Positions 1-5,853 of a stretch of DNA of 5,853 bases are shown in pieces; position 1 is the stretch's first letter, and the number at the start of each line of letters is the position of its first letter. The notes beneath the pieces were generated by a model. It did not search any database, was not told the DNA's origin, and was given only the letters and a program-made list of their open reading frames with translations. The stretch is from JAJPHJ01 sp035622315 (GTDB taxonomy: Bacteria; Vulcanimicrobiota; Vulcanimicrobiia; Eremiobacterales; Eremiobacteraceae). A program made the translations under genes and the position numbers. The stretch lies in contig DASPVP010000163.1 of NCBI GenBank assembly GCA_035622315.1, positions 1 to 5,853 on the forward strand, written 5' to 3'.

Positions 1-1202
1 CGGTGATCCACACGGGTGATTTCAAGTTCGACCAGACGCCGATCGACGGCCGGCCGACGGACATGGCGCTGATCGCGGAGTACGGCCGCGAAGGCGTCTT
101 GTTGCTCGCATCAGACTCGACGAACGCCGAGCTCCCGGGTCACACGCTCTCGGAGCGGGTCGTCGGGGAGACCTTTAACGATCTGTTCGCACAGTGCACG
201 GGACGCATCATCGTGACGATGTTCGCTTCGAACGTGCCGCGGCTCCAGCAGACCGTCGACGCAGCGAGCCGCTACGGGCGCAAAGTCTGCTTCGTCGGGC
301 GCAGCATGCAAAACGTCAGCTCGATCGCGCTCGAGCACGGCTATCTCGAGATACCCCAAGGCGTCCAGATCCGCGATCACGAGATCGAGAACTATCCGGA
401 CGACCGCCTGGTGATCTGCACGACCGGGTCGCAGGGCGAACCGATGTCGGCGCTCGTGCGCATGGCGGCGAACGACTACAAGCGCGTGAAGCTCAAGCGC
501 GGCGACACCGTCATCATCTCCGCAACACCCATTCCGGGCAACGAACGCAGCGTCGGACGGACCATCAACAATCTCTTCAAGCTGGGCGTCAACGTGATCT
601 ACGGCCAGCAGCGCTTGGCGCACGTGTCTGGACACGGACGCCAAGAAGAGCTGCTGCTCATGCTCAACCTCACGCGCCCCAAGTACTTCTTGCCCGTCCA
701 CGGCGAGTACCGCATGCTCGTCCAGCACGCGCGGCTTGCGGAGCGGGTCGGCATCGATCCCGGCAACATCTTCGTCGCAGAGAACGGCGACGCGCTCGAG
801 ATCACGCCCCAAGGCGCGCGCTTTGGCGGGAAGATCTCGGGAGCGCCTGTCTACGTGGACGGGTTGGGCGTCGGCGACGTGGGCAACGTCGTCCTTCGCG
901 ACCGGCGCCATCTCTCCGGTGATGGCATGATCGTGGTGACGGTCACCGTGGACAGCGAAGACGGCAAGGTGCTCGCTGGTCCGGACATCACGTCGCGCGG
1001 GTTCACGCACGGGCCGACCGATGGCGACGGGGTGCTGGAGGACGTCCGCAAAGAGGCGGTCAGCATCATGGAGCGAGGCGCGAAAGACGGCCTCACCGAG
1101 TGGACGGCGATCCGCGACCACGTGCACAAGGGGTTGCAGAAGTTCATCTACGACCGGACCAAGCGCAGGCCTATGATCGTCCCCGTCGTGATGGAGGTCT
1201 GA
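1..1202 (+). CDS. rnj: Ribonuclease J, C-terminal ~400 residues (5' end outside window)
   Basis: RNase J is a metallo-beta-lactamase/beta-CASP ribonuclease with 5'-3' exo- and endonuclease activity in mRNA decay and rRNA maturation. The frame is open from the window edge; the GTG at 3 is an internal Val, not a start. About 157 residues are missing, including the HxHxDH zinc motif. Counting from that Val, visible family motifs are GDFKFD (5-10, with a metal-ligand Asp), SDSTN (37-41), TGSQGEP (141-147), SGHG (209-212) and HGEYR (233-237). His211 and His233 have the same 22-residue spacing as His368 and His390 of B. subtilis RNase J1. The C-terminal domain is present (YVDGLGVGDVGNVVLRDRR, 284-302), and the end KRRPMIVPVVMEV matches the usual RNase J terminus, so the 3' end is intact. 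Complete length would be about 555 residues, normal for the family. J1 versus J2 class cannot be judged. It stops 6 bp before the permease gene. Confidence 0.96.
   Translation, partial: VIHTGDFKFDQTPIDGRPTDMALIAEYGREGVLLLASDSTNAELPGHTLSERVVGETFNDLFAQCTGRIIVTMFASNVPRLQQTVDAASRYGRKVCFVGRSMQNVSSIALEHGYLEIPQGVQIRDHEIENYPDDRLVICTTGSQGEPMSALVRMAANDYKRVKLKRGDTVIISATPIPGNERSVGRTINNLFKLGVNVIYGQQRLAHVSGHGRQEELLLMLNLTRPKYFLPVHGEYRMLVQHARLAERVGIDPGNIFVAENGDALEITPQGARFGGKISGAPVYVDGLGVGDVGNVVLRDRRHLSGDGMIVVTVTVDSEDGKVLAGPDITSRGFTHGPTDGDGVLEDVRKEAVSIMERGAKDGLTEWTAIRDHVHKGLQKFIYDRTKRRPMIVPVVMEV
1193..1198 (+). promoter_or_regulatory. Ribosome binding site of the permease gene, inside the end of rnj
   Basis: GGAGGT is a strong Shine-Dalgarno match ending 10 bases before the GTG start at 1209. 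It lies within the codons for the last residues of RNase J (Met-Glu-Val), just before the TGA stop at 1200-1202. Ribosomes finishing rnj therefore clear or occupy this site, which suggests translational coupling. It is the clearest Shine-Dalgarno in the window and supports the GTG start of the permease. Confidence 0.75.
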
Positions 1203-1208
1203 ACGCGC

Positions 1209-2108
1209 GTGGCTCAAGCATCGGTGTCGCTTGAGGCACAAGAGCTCGAATCGCCCTTCGCCTCGGTCTGGAAGGACACGTGGAAGCGCTTCCGGCGCAG
1301 CCCCTCGGCGCTGATCGGGCTCGCCATCATCTTCTTGTTGGCCGTCGGCGCGACGTTCGCGCCGCAGATCTCTGGCCACACCGACCCGCTCGCGCAAAAC
1401 CTCACCCAGCCGACGCTCGCGCCGTCGTGGCAGCACCTCGCCGGTACGGACAAGCTGGGGCGCGACATCTTCACGCGGTTGCTGTTCGGCGGGCGGCTTT
1501 CCGTGGAGATCGGCCTTGTCTCGGTCGGGGTTGCACTGGTCGTCGGGACCATCATCGGTGTGATCTCGGGTTTTTGGGGGCGCTCGCTCGACGTCACCCT
1601 GATGGGGCTCATGGACGTGATGCTCGCGTTTCCGACCATCATCCTCGCGATCGCCATCAGCGCTATTTTGGATCAACGCGTGAGCGACGTCGTGAAGCTC
1701 TTCTTGGCGATCGGCATCGTCGCCATCCCGATCTATGCGCGCATCGCGCGATCCTCCGTGCTCGCGGTGAAGGAGCAAGAGTTCGTCGAAGCCGCACGCG
1801 CAGTCGGCAATGGCTCGTTCGGCCTCATCCTCAAACACGTGCTCCCGAACATCCTCGCGCCGCTCATCGTGCAAGCGACGCTCGGGATCGGCACGGCAGA
1901 ACTTGACTCGGCCGGTCTCTCGTATCTCGGCCTTGGCATCCAGCCGCCTACGCCCGAGTGGGGATCGATGCTCAATGATGCGCGCGATTACTGGCTCAAC
2001 GCGCCATGGGCGCTGCTCTTCCCCGGGCTCGCGATCTCGGTGACCGTTCTCGGTTTCAATCTGCTAGGCGACGGATTGCGCGACGCGCTCGATCCGCGCG
2101 CGAACTAG
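1209..2108 (+). CDS. ABC transporter inner-membrane permease, DppC/OppC family (peptide/nickel type)
   Basis: This 299-residue protein has the usual length and layout of DppC/OppC permeases, which pair with a DppB/OppB-type subunit and two ATPases to import peptides, nickel or related solutes. Visible parts are: a basic N-terminal segment (WKRFRRSPSALIG, 25-37) leading into the first membrane helix (about 34-52); the family signature GTDKLGRDIFTRLLFGGR (79-96); helices at about 99-121, 133-155, 162-180, 214-230 and 268-288; the EAA loop that docks on the ATPase (EAARAVG followed by HVLPN, 194-214); YLGLGIQPPTPEWG (239-252); and the C-terminal GDGLRDALDPR (287-297). No frame damage is seen. 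The GTG start is chosen for its Shine-Dalgarno and 6-bp gap from rnj. The substrate cannot be read from the sequence, so I give no symbol. No partner permease, ATPase or binding protein lies in the window. Confidence 0.93.
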   Translation: MAQASVSLEAQELESPFASVWKDTWKRFRRSPSALIGLAIIFLLAVGATFAPQISGHTDPLAQNLTQPTLAPSWQHLAGTDKLGRDIFTRLLFGGRLSVEIGLVSVGVALVVGTIIGVISGFWGRSLDVTLMGLMDVMLAFPTIILAIAISAILDQRVSDVVKLFLAIGIVAIPIYARIARSSVLAVKEQEFVEAARAVGNGSFGLILKHVLPNILAPLIVQATLGIGTAELDSAGLSYLGLGIQPPTPEWGSMLNDARDYWLNAPWALLFPGLAISVTVLGFNLLGDGLRDALDPRAN

Positions 2109-2154
2109 ACTCCCAGGCCTCGCCGCAAGACACATCGAACGCCTGTACGCAAGC

Positions 2155-4383
2155 ATGAAGCAGACGAAGACGGCTCGCTCTCGTCGCGTGGATCCATTGC
2201 CCGGCTTGACGCTCAACCTAGAGATCGTCGGCGTCGTGCTCCTCGCCGTGGCGTTGCTGCTCGCGCTCGCGCTCGCGCTGCCGGCTGGTCATACCGGTTC
2301 GCTCGGGCCGGTTGTCGTCGCGCTGCTCCGCGGCGGATTCGGGACCGCAGCTTGGCTGGCTATCGTGTTGCTGGCGGTCGTCGCGGTCATCGTCTTCTTG
2401 GAACTGCACGCCTTCCGCAGGCTGGCGGCCTTCGCGCTCTGCGCGCTGGGCGAATTTCTCGCGATCGACGGATGGCTCGGCCTCGCGGGTCACGGCGGCG
2501 TTGTCGGCAATGGTTTAGGGCATGCCGTGGAGTGGCTGCTGGGACCAGCCGGCGCCCACATCGTCTTCGCGGTGGCGGCGCTCGCCTTCGTGCTCGCCCC
2601 CACGCAGATCTCGCTCAAGGCGCTGTTCGCAAGCGCGGGTAGATTCGGCACGCGTTCGTATAAAGCGTTCGCTCCTAAAGTGAAAGAGTTCGCCAGGAGC
2701 GCCGCAGCGAGACCATCGCGCGAAGTCGAGCGTACGCAACAACCGCCCGTACCTGCAGCGCTGGCGAACCTCGACGTGGCGGTAGCCGTCGCGCCGGCCG
2801 AACCGGTTGAAGCGGTGCAAGCGAAACCCGAGATTTTACAGCCGGTCGACCCTCTCGAGGAAACTCCATCGCAACCACAACCATCCGTGTCTGCGGCCCA
2901 ACCCGATCGCCGTCGCGAACCAAAACGTGTCGCCCCGGCGCTCGAAGCTCGAGGCGGATCGAACGGCCAGTACCGCTTGCCCGATTTCGCGCTCTTCAAC
3001 CCGCCCGAGAAACGCGTGCACGACGAAGCGAGCGCGGCGCTCGTGCTCGAGGAGACGCTGGCATCGTTCGGCGTCACCGCGAAGGTCACGCACATCGAAC
3101 GCGGGCCGAGCGTGACCCGCTATGAGGTCACCCCCGCCAAAGGCGTGAAGGTCAGCTCCATCAAGTCGCTCGCCGATAACATCCAGCTCACGCTCGCGGC
3201 GCAGAGCATCCGCATCGAGGCGCCAATCCCGGGCAAAGCCGCGGTGGGCATCGAGGTGCCCAACAGCGCGGTCTCCACGGTGAGCGTGCGCGAGATTTTG
3301 GATTATCTGCCACGCGGTGAAGGCAAGCCGTTCTTCGCGCTCGGCAAAGACATCACGGGTCGTCCGATCGTGGGCGATCTCACGCGCATGCCGCACTTGC
3401 TCGTGGCGGGCGCGACCGGCGCCGGCAAGAGCGTGTGCCTCAACGTGATCATCACGTCGATCCTCTCCACGTGCACGCCCGATCAGGTGCAGCTCATGCT
3501 CATCGATCCCAAGCGCGTGGAGCTGACTTCCTACGACGGAATCCCACACCTGATCAAGGACTGCATCACCGATCCCAAACTCGCTGCCGGCGCGCTCTTC
3601 GAGCTGACGCGCGAGATGGACACCCGCTACGAGATCTTCGCCCGCGCGGGCGTGCGCAAGATCGAGGAGTACAATACGAGCCGCCCCGACGAGCAGCTGC
3701 CCTACATCGTGGTGGTCATCGACGAGCTTGCAGACCTCATGCTCGTCGCGCCCACGCGCGTGGAGACAAGCATCTGCCGCATCGCGCAGCTCGCGCGCGC
3801 CACGGGCATCCATCTGGTCGTCGCGACGCAGCGCCCTTCGGTCGACGTCATCACCGGGCTCATCAAGGCGAACATACCCTCGCGCATCGCGTTCGCGGTC
3901 TCGTCGCAAGTGGACTCACGCACGATCATCGACATGGCGGGAGCGGAACGGCTGCTCGGGAGAGGCGACATGCTCTTCTTGCCGATCGACGCGCCCAAGC
4001 CCATACGAGTCCAAGGGGCGCTCGTCACGGGTGACGAGCTGGAACGCCTCTGCGAATTTTGGCGCGATCAAGAAGATCCGGCCAATCGCATCGACCTGGA
4101 GCTGTCCGAGGTCGAAGAAGATGGCCGGGGGCCGGGTGACGACCTCGCCTTCGAAGCGGCGAAGATCATCGTCGAGCGCCAGATGGCCTCGGTCGCGCTG
4201 CTACAGGCAGAGCTCAAGGTCGGACATCCGCGCGCGGTGCGGCTCATGAAGATCCTTGAAGAGTTCCGCGTCGTCGGGCCGACCGAGGGCACCAAACCGC
4301 GGAAGATCCTCGTGGGCAACGCGGACATGGACCACGTCGCCGACATGCTCGCGCCGCGCGGCGAGCAACAACCGCTCCTCTAG
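2155..4383 (+). CDS. ftsK: DNA translocase FtsK/SpoIIIE family
   Basis: This 742-residue septal motor pumps double-stranded DNA with ATP so chromosomes clear the closing division site. A basic start (MKQTKTARSRR) precedes four predicted membrane helices (about 23-44, 64-83, 89-110, 132-148). A Pro/Ala/Glu-rich linker (about 165-270) is short, so overall length is nearer SpoIIIE than E. coli FtsK. The alpha domain begins near YRLPDFALFNPPE (273-285). The RecA-like motor has Walker A GATGAGKS (419-426), Walker B VVVIDELAD (519-527), ATQRPSVDVITG after it, and MAGAERLLGRGDM (594-606). A C-terminal winged-helix gamma domain (about 662-720) ends in VGPTEGTKPRKILV. ATG 2155 is the only sensible start, placing the basic residues before helix 1, but no good Shine-Dalgarno precedes it. 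The 46-bp gap from the permease shows no terminator. The gamma recognition helix is atypical (see findings). Confidence 0.97.
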   Translation: MKQTKTARSRRVDPLPGLTLNLEIVGVVLLAVALLLALALALPAGHTGSLGPVVVALLRGGFGTAAWLAIVLLAVVAVIVFLELHAFRRLAAFALCALGEFLAIDGWLGLAGHGGVVGNGLGHAVEWLLGPAGAHIVFAVAALAFVLAPTQISLKALFASAGRFGTRSYKAFAPKVKEFARSAAARPSREVERTQQPPVPAALANLDVAVAVAPAEPVEAVQAKPEILQPVDPLEETPSQPQPSVSAAQPDRRREPKRVAPALEARGGSNGQYRLPDFALFNPPEKRVHDEASAALVLEETLASFGVTAKVTHIERGPSVTRYEVTPAKGVKVSSIKSLADNIQLTLAAQSIRIEAPIPGKAAVGIEVPNSAVSTVSVREILDYLPRGEGKPFFALGKDITGRPIVGDLTRMPHLLVAGATGAGKSVCLNVIITSILSTCTPDQVQLMLIDPKRVELTSYDGIPHLIKDCITDPKLAAGALFELTREMDTRYEIFARAGVRKIEEYNTSRPDEQLPYIVVVIDELADLMLVAPTRVETSICRIAQLARATGIHLVVATQRPSVDVITGLIKANIPSRIAFAVSSQVDSRTIIDMAGAERLLGRGDMLFLPIDAPKPIRVQGALVTGDELERLCEFWRDQEDPANRIDLELSEVEEDGRGPGDDLAFEAAKIIVERQMASVALLQAELKVGHPRAVRLMKILEEFRVVGPTEGTKPRKILVGNADMDHVADMLAPRGEQQPLL
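2260..2277 (+). repeat. Short tandem hexamer (CTCGCG)x3 in the first FtsK membrane helix
   Basis: Three perfect copies of CTCGCG encode alternating Leu-Ala in the first membrane helix of FtsK (residues 36-41, within LLLALALALP). Gain or loss of a unit would add or remove two residues without a frameshift. In GC-rich DNA coding for a Leu/Ala helix this is most likely a by-product of codon preference. Confidence 0.5.
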
Positions 4384-4457
4384 CTGCGACGTAGCGCAAG
4401 CGCGCGCCAAGACTCGTCGCGGGACTCACCGGACGGAGCGACGAACCGCGCCCGAAC

Positions 4458-5546
4458 ATGAGCGCGAACGCCCGCTTCGATGACATCAAGGGCAAGGTGG
4501 AGTCCGGCGAGCCGCTGAGCCGCGCGGACGGCGTGTTTCTCTACACCGAAGCGCCCTTCCACGAGGTGGGCAAGCTTGCCCATCGCGTGCGCACCGCGCG
4601 CAACGGCGACCGGGCCTACTACGTGGTCAAGCGCTATCTCAACACGACCAACATCTGTTACGCGGCCTGCAAGTTCTGCTCGTTCGCGGCGCACGAGAAG
4701 GAAGCGCGGGCGCAGCGCATGTCGCTGGAGACGATCCTCGACAAGGCGTGCGCGCAACCGGATGACTACGACGAGCTGCACATCGTCGGCGGCCACGATC
4801 CCAAACAGACGAGCCTCGCGTTTTGGATCCCGGCGATCCAAGAACTGCACGCGCGCATCCCGCACGTCCAACTGGCGCTCTTCACCGCGGCAGAGATAGA
4901 TTACATGTGCAAGCGCGAGCGCTGCAGCTACGAGGAGGGCTTGCGCAGGCTGCGCGACGCGGGGCTCACCTCGCTCAACGGTGGCGGCGCCGAGATCCTG
5001 GTCAAGCGGGTCCGCGCTATCATCTGCCCGCACAAGGCAGACGTCGAAGAATGGCTCGAGGTGCATAGGGTGGCCCACAAGCTCGGGATCATGACGAACT
5101 GCACCATGCTCTACGGTCATGTCGAGACGATCGAAGAGCGCGTCGAGCATCTCGTGCGCCTGCGCGAGCTGCAGGCCGAGACGCACGGCTTCAAGTGCTT
5201 CGTGCCGCTCTCGTTCCATCCCGACGGCAACGACCTCTCGGAGTACGGCTGGACCGGCGGTGCAGACGACCTGCGCACCATCGCCGTCTCGCGGCTTATG
5301 CTCGACAACATCGATCACATCAAGGCCTATTGGATATCGTACGGCATCAAGATGGCGCAGCTCGGGCTGCACTACGGCGCCGACGATATCGATGGTACCG
5401 TGCACAACGAGCAACAGATCTACCGCGATGCCGGCAGCACCACAGATCAAAGCACGCCGATCGTCGAGCTCAAGCGCGCCATCGCCGACGCAGGCTTCGT
5501 GCCCACGCGCCGCAACCTGCTCTACCGGGTCTTGGAACCCGCGTAA
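4458..5546 (+). CDS. mqnE: Aminofutalosine synthase MqnE (radical SAM)
   Basis: MqnE is a cytoplasmic radical SAM enzyme of the futalosine menaquinone pathway. It adds the SAM-derived adenosyl radical to 3-[(1-carboxyvinyl)oxy]benzoate, giving aminofutalosine and CO2. The 362-residue length is normal. The [4Fe-4S] motif is CYAACKFC (Cys67, Cys71, Cys74). Other family blocks are ELHIVGG (106-112), FTAAEID (142-148), NGGGAEI (174-180), TNCTMLYGHVET (213-224), ERVEHLVRLRELQ (227-239), AVSRLMLDNIDHIKAYW (276-292) and GADDIDGTV (307-315). TMLYGHVET, HIKAYW and DIDGTV favour MqnE over the related cyclase MqnC. ATG 4458 is used because no other start codon lies in frame between it and the ftsK stop region, and the N-terminus (DDIKGKVESGEPLSRADGVFLY) fits the family. 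No close Shine-Dalgarno is present; GGAG at 4435-4438 is 19 bases away. The mqnA gene 8 bp downstream supports the call. Confidence 0.93.
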   Translation: MSANARFDDIKGKVESGEPLSRADGVFLYTEAPFHEVGKLAHRVRTARNGDRAYYVVKRYLNTTNICYAACKFCSFAAHEKEARAQRMSLETILDKACAQPDDYDELHIVGGHDPKQTSLAFWIPAIQELHARIPHVQLALFTAAEIDYMCKRERCSYEEGLRRLRDAGLTSLNGGGAEILVKRVRAIICPHKADVEEWLEVHRVAHKLGIMTNCTMLYGHVETIEERVEHLVRLRELQAETHGFKCFVPLSFHPDGNDLSEYGWTGGADDLRTIAVSRLMLDNIDHIKAYWISYGIKMAQLGLHYGADDIDGTVHNEQQIYRDAGSTTDQSTPIVELKRAIADAGFVPTRRNLLYRVLEPA

Positions 5547-5554
5547 GGCCGAAT

Positions 5555-5853
5555 ATGGAAACAGGACTGCCGCGCTGCGGGCGCATCTCATACACGAACG
5601 ACCTGCCGATCTACGCCGCATTCGACGACGGCGCGCTCCTGTTCCCCGGCACGCTTTCGGCCGACGTGCCAGCTGCGCTCAATCGATCGCTCGTCGCGGG
5701 TGAGCTCGACATCAGTCCGATCTCGTCAGCGCTCTATCCGGAGCACGCCGGCGAGCTCTTGCTCTTGCCGCACGTGTGCGTCGGCGCGCGCGCCGACGTC
5801 CGCAGCATTTTCTGCATCTCGGCGAGCCATCCGGCCAAGCTGCAAGGCCGCAC
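5555..5853 (+). CDS. mqnA: Chorismate dehydratase MqnA, N-terminal 99 residues (3' end outside window)
   Basis: MqnA removes water from chorismate to form 3-[(1-carboxyvinyl)oxy]benzoate, the first committed step of the futalosine pathway and the substrate of MqnE. It has a periplasmic-binding-protein-like fold but works in the cytoplasm. The frame is open from ATG 5555 to the window edge. The family N-terminus is clear: GRISYTNDLPIY (9-20), then VPAALNRSLVAGELDISPISS (38-58) and ELLLLPHVCV (67-76), matching the usual GRISYLNTLPVY, P-x-x-LN-x-x-L-x-x-GELD-x-x-x-ISS and LLPDL-x-I patterns. ATG 5555 puts the first beta strand about nine residues in, as usual. AAGG at 5545-5548 overlaps the mqnE stop codon and is a modest ribosome binding site, so translation may be coupled to mqnE. 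Roughly two thirds of the protein is missing. The MqnA call is secure because MqnD, the other member of this fold in the pathway, has a different N-terminus and the gene adjoins mqnE. Confidence 0.92.
   Translation, partial: METGLPRCGRISYTNDLPIYAAFDDGALLFPGTLSADVPAALNRSLVAGELDISPISSALYPEHAGELLLLPHVCVGARADVRSIFCISASHPAKLQGR
5779..5798. repeat. Perfect 20-bp palindrome inside mqnA
   Basis: The half-site CGTCGGCGCG (5779-5788) is followed directly by its exact reverse complement (5789-5798), with no mismatch. In RNA it could fold as an 8-bp GC-rich stem with a CGCG loop. It encodes part of residues 75-82 of MqnA (around VGARAD). No poly-T follows, so it is not an intrinsic terminator. A chance origin from GC-biased codons is likely. 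Confidence 0.6.

Noticed and set aside
935..947. GGTGAC-G-GTCACC inverted repeat inside rnj
   Set aside because: It is short (6-bp arms), lies within conserved coding sequence and has no second copy that I noticed.
1200..1211. Possible RNase J-permease fusion by TGA readthrough, as the two genes share a frame
   Set aside because: RNase J ends at its usual MEV terminus and the permease has its own Shine-Dalgarno and start, so the shared frame is coincidence.
111..1874. A 587-codon open frame on the minus strand across rnj and the permease gene
   Set aside because: It is antisense to two clearly recognised genes. Its product is dominated by Arg, Asp, His and Glu, as expected when GC-rich codons are read in reverse, and it shows no known domain.
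2076..2111. Possible promoter for ftsK (TTGCGC with TAGACT)
   Set aside because: The spacing of 24 bases is too long for a sigma-70-type promoter, and both boxes match the consensus poorly.
2109..2154. Possible terminator between the permease gene and ftsK
   Set aside because: I found no stem followed by a T-run in these 46 bases.
2836..3909. A 357-codon minus-strand open frame opposite ftsK
   Set aside because: Its composition is Arg/Asp/His-rich and it lies opposite the conserved FtsK motor domain, so it is a codon-bias shadow.
4394..4405. GCGC repeats after ftsK that could form a small hairpin
   Set aside because: The stem is only 4 bp with a 2-4 base loop and no T-run; such pairs are everywhere in GC-rich DNA.
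4380..5621. A 413-codon minus-strand open frame opposite mqnE and the start of mqnA
   Set aside because: It shadows conserved coding sequence on the other strand and shows no recognisable motif; long antisense frames are common at this GC content.

Overview
The window is a compact run of five protein genes, all on the + strand, in GC-rich DNA. The first and last are cut by the window edges. In order they are: the C-terminal three quarters of ribonuclease J (rnj); a DppC/OppC-type ABC transporter permease; a complete FtsK/SpoIIIE DNA translocase; aminofutalosine synthase (mqnE); and the first 99 codons of chorismate dehydratase (mqnA). The gaps are 6, 46, 74 and 8 bp. No convincing terminator or promoter separates any pair, so one transcript, or two overlapping ones, is plausible. 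I see no RNA gene, mobile element, CRISPR array or attachment site.

Organism. RNase J, a four-TM FtsK of SpoIIIE-like length and the futalosine route to menaquinone point to a GC-rich, menaquinone-using bacterium outside the enteric proteobacteria. Candidates are Eremiobacterota/Vulcanimicrobiota, Armatimonadota, Chloroflexota, Deinococcota or a high-GC Firmicute. An uncultured Eremiobacterota-like lineage is my favoured guess, but only a guess; five housekeeping genes cannot settle it.

Left half (1-4383): RNA decay, transport and chromosome segregation. The linkage of rnj with ftsK/spoIIIE resembles that in Bacilli (rnjB-tepA-spoIIIE) and Actinobacteria (rnj close to ftsK). Here a peptide/nickel-type permease sits between them, without the second permease, the ATPases or the binding protein it should need. 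Its ribosome binding site lies inside the last codons of rnj.

Right half (4458-5853): early menaquinone synthesis. MqnA dehydrates chorismate to 3-[(1-carboxyvinyl)oxy]benzoate, and the radical SAM enzyme MqnE joins that product to a SAM-derived adenosyl radical to make aminofutalosine. The two genes encode consecutive steps and are 8 bp apart. Later steps (MqnB or equivalent, MqnC, MqnD) are not in view.

I do not see a new biological system here. The points most worth a second look are the orphan permease, the altered DNA-recognition helix of the FtsK gamma domain, and two altered motifs in MqnE.
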